Positions 63,378 to 64,000 of a stretch of 64,000 nt of DNA are shown here, piece by piece (within the stretch, counting starts at the first letter, position 1; each line of letters opens with the position of its first letter). The notes under the pieces are model-generated. The model saw only the letters and a list, made by a program, of their open reading frames with translations, was not told the DNA's origin and searched no databases. The stretch lies in assembly GCA_017558065.1 (NCBI GenBank), contig JAFYWK010000043.1, positions 94,974-158,973 of the forward strand. Direction: 5' to 3'. Both the position numbers and the translations under genes were made by a program. Source of the stretch: Paludibacteraceae bacterium (lineage in GTDB: Bacteria > Bacteroidota > Bacteroidia > Bacteroidales > Paludibacteraceae).

Positions 63378-63619
63378 CTATTTTAGAAAAGCGATATTAA
63401 GAAATAGCACTTTTTGTGACAGGAAGTTGATGCGCTCTTCTCTCGGTCATCTCTCGGTGTTCGCTCGGTGTTTTGAGGCAAGGTATAAGAAAGGGAAAAG
63501 AAAGAGCAATCTTAACAAACAGCACTTTTTGGTGAAAATACACCAAACATTACACTATAGGCGGTCGTTCCTACCCTGTACGGCACTACCCTATAGCCAT
63601 TCGGCTGCGTGACCGCGAG

Positions 63620-63708
63620 GGTCGCGCCATTCTATGTATTGCGTCTATTCCTCAGAGTGGGGACTCTTCGGGCGCAATACTCGGAGTGCGTTCCGTCGCA
63701 CTCCTTCA
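63620..63708 (+). repeat. Intergenic ~90-bp repeat, copy 2
   Basis: The inverted partner of 59682-59772, with about 80% identity by eye. Together the copies bracket the LRR operon (60015-62871) and its leader. Confidence 0.85.
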
Positions 63709-63839
63709 CCTTGGTCTTTGACACGGAGTATATATACAAGGTACAAGGGAAGGAAATCTTAATTTTAGGCATAAACTATGAGTGATAAGTGATGAGTAGA
63801 AAGTGTAGAGTGTAAGGTGTAGGGCGTAGAGGCTGGGAT

Positions 63840-63870
63840 AAAACAAGAGGCGTGCCGAAGCACACCTCTT
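63840..63870 (-). terminator. Terminator of the sdhB/frdB operon
   Basis: An 11-bp stem with one mismatch-tolerant pair (63845-63855 with 63860-63870) and a TTCG tetraloop on the minus strand, then GTTTT. Confidence 0.9.
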
Positions 63871-63881
63871 ATTATATATAG

Positions 63882-63907
63882 CGATAACCGATATCCGATT
63901 ACCGTTT
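63882..63907 (-). repeat. Repeated 3'-UTR motif, copy 2
   Basis: Identical over 25 bp to 52439-52464 and, like it, placed between a stop codon (63919) and a GAGGTGTGC-type terminator. Confidence 0.8.
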
Positions 63908-63918
63908 CCCGAAGGGGA

Positions 63919-64000
63919 TTAGTCTTTGAGTTTAGCGCAGAGGAACTCGCGGTTGAGGCGAGCGATGTTAGCCAAAGATACCTCTTTAGGGCACTCAGCA
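63919..64000 (-). CDS. Succinate dehydrogenase/fumarate reductase iron-sulfur subunit (C-terminal end only)
   Basis: The last 26 residues, AECPKEVSLANIARLNREFL followed by CAKLKD, run in from the window edge to TAA at 63919. The AxCPKxxSLxxIARxNREFL pattern matches the end of SdhB/FrdB, containing the last cysteine of the 3Fe-4S or 4Fe-4S cluster motif. It belongs to membrane complex II of fumarate respiration or the TCA cycle. The rest of the operon lies beyond the window. Confidence 0.78.
   Translation of the reverse strand, partial: AECPKEVSLANIARLNREFLCAKLKD

Noticed and set aside
63367-63612. 81-codon plus-strand frame
   Set aside because: It runs through tandem repeats with no promoter, domain or conserved context.
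54171-63918. Integrase, transposase or tRNA marking a mobile island at the defence region
   Set aside because: I looked for them on both strands and recognised none; island status rests on gene content and the inverted repeats only.

Overview
The window reads as chromosomal DNA of a member of the phylum Bacteroidota, order Bacteroidales, probably an uncultured gut or rumen species. The reasons are TAnnTTTG -7 promoter boxes with TTTG -33 boxes, a type IX secretion (T9SS) C-terminal sorting domain, BACON, BspA-type LRR, carboxypeptidase-regulatory-like and FISUMP-type lipoproteins, DUF4301 and DUF4292 proteins, an AddA-type helicase-nuclease, and a secreted GH9 cellulase. Nearly all genes lie on the minus strand. 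I saw no rRNA, tRNA, transposase or integrase genes and no CRISPR array.

Layout. 1-9560: two large secreted repeat proteins (the first cut by the window start), each behind a promoter with a matching palindrome, separated by an intergenic region packed with 11- and 23-bp tandem repeats. 9784-12057: recF and a sigma-54-type response regulator lacking its DNA-binding domain, divergent from a secreted acidic-linker protein (12196-14061). 14141-14698: a small ArdC-like protein and a 37-residue ORF. 14884-27400: a long, tightly packed minus-strand run (WYL regulator, U32 protein split in two, SpoU methyltransferase, RimM, AddA-like nuclease-helicase, lipoprotein, FKBP, EnvC-like, DUF4292, TPR, dUTPase, HAD, lipid kinase) starting at a promoter near 27460. 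27635-29650: DUF4301 and a HAD phosphatase on the plus strand. 29753-33058: a T9SS cargo that fuses a starch-binding-like domain, a degenerate esterase and a PHP domain. 33597-34431: a decaying thioredoxin-like gene.

34734-45072 is a roughly 10-kb run of paralogous envelope lipoproteins plus three LPP20-like envelope genes. It is preceded by a structured, apparently terminated RNA of about 390 nt (45148-45537) that could be a free-standing ncRNA or an attenuating leader. 45864-52265 holds two flippases, riboflavin synthase, two FKBP isomerases and truA in one operon. 52479-54170 is the GH9 cellulase.

54339-59341 is a likely three-gene defence operon: a DUF1016/YhcG PD-(D/E)XK nuclease, a DUF4062 protein and a PHP-plus-SMC-like (TrlF-type) ATPase. 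This is the best candidate for an undescribed system. Next to it, a small operon with a BspA-type LRR protein (60015-62871) lies between two inverted copies of a ~90-bp intergenic repeat. The window ends inside the succinate dehydrogenase/fumarate reductase iron-sulfur subunit.
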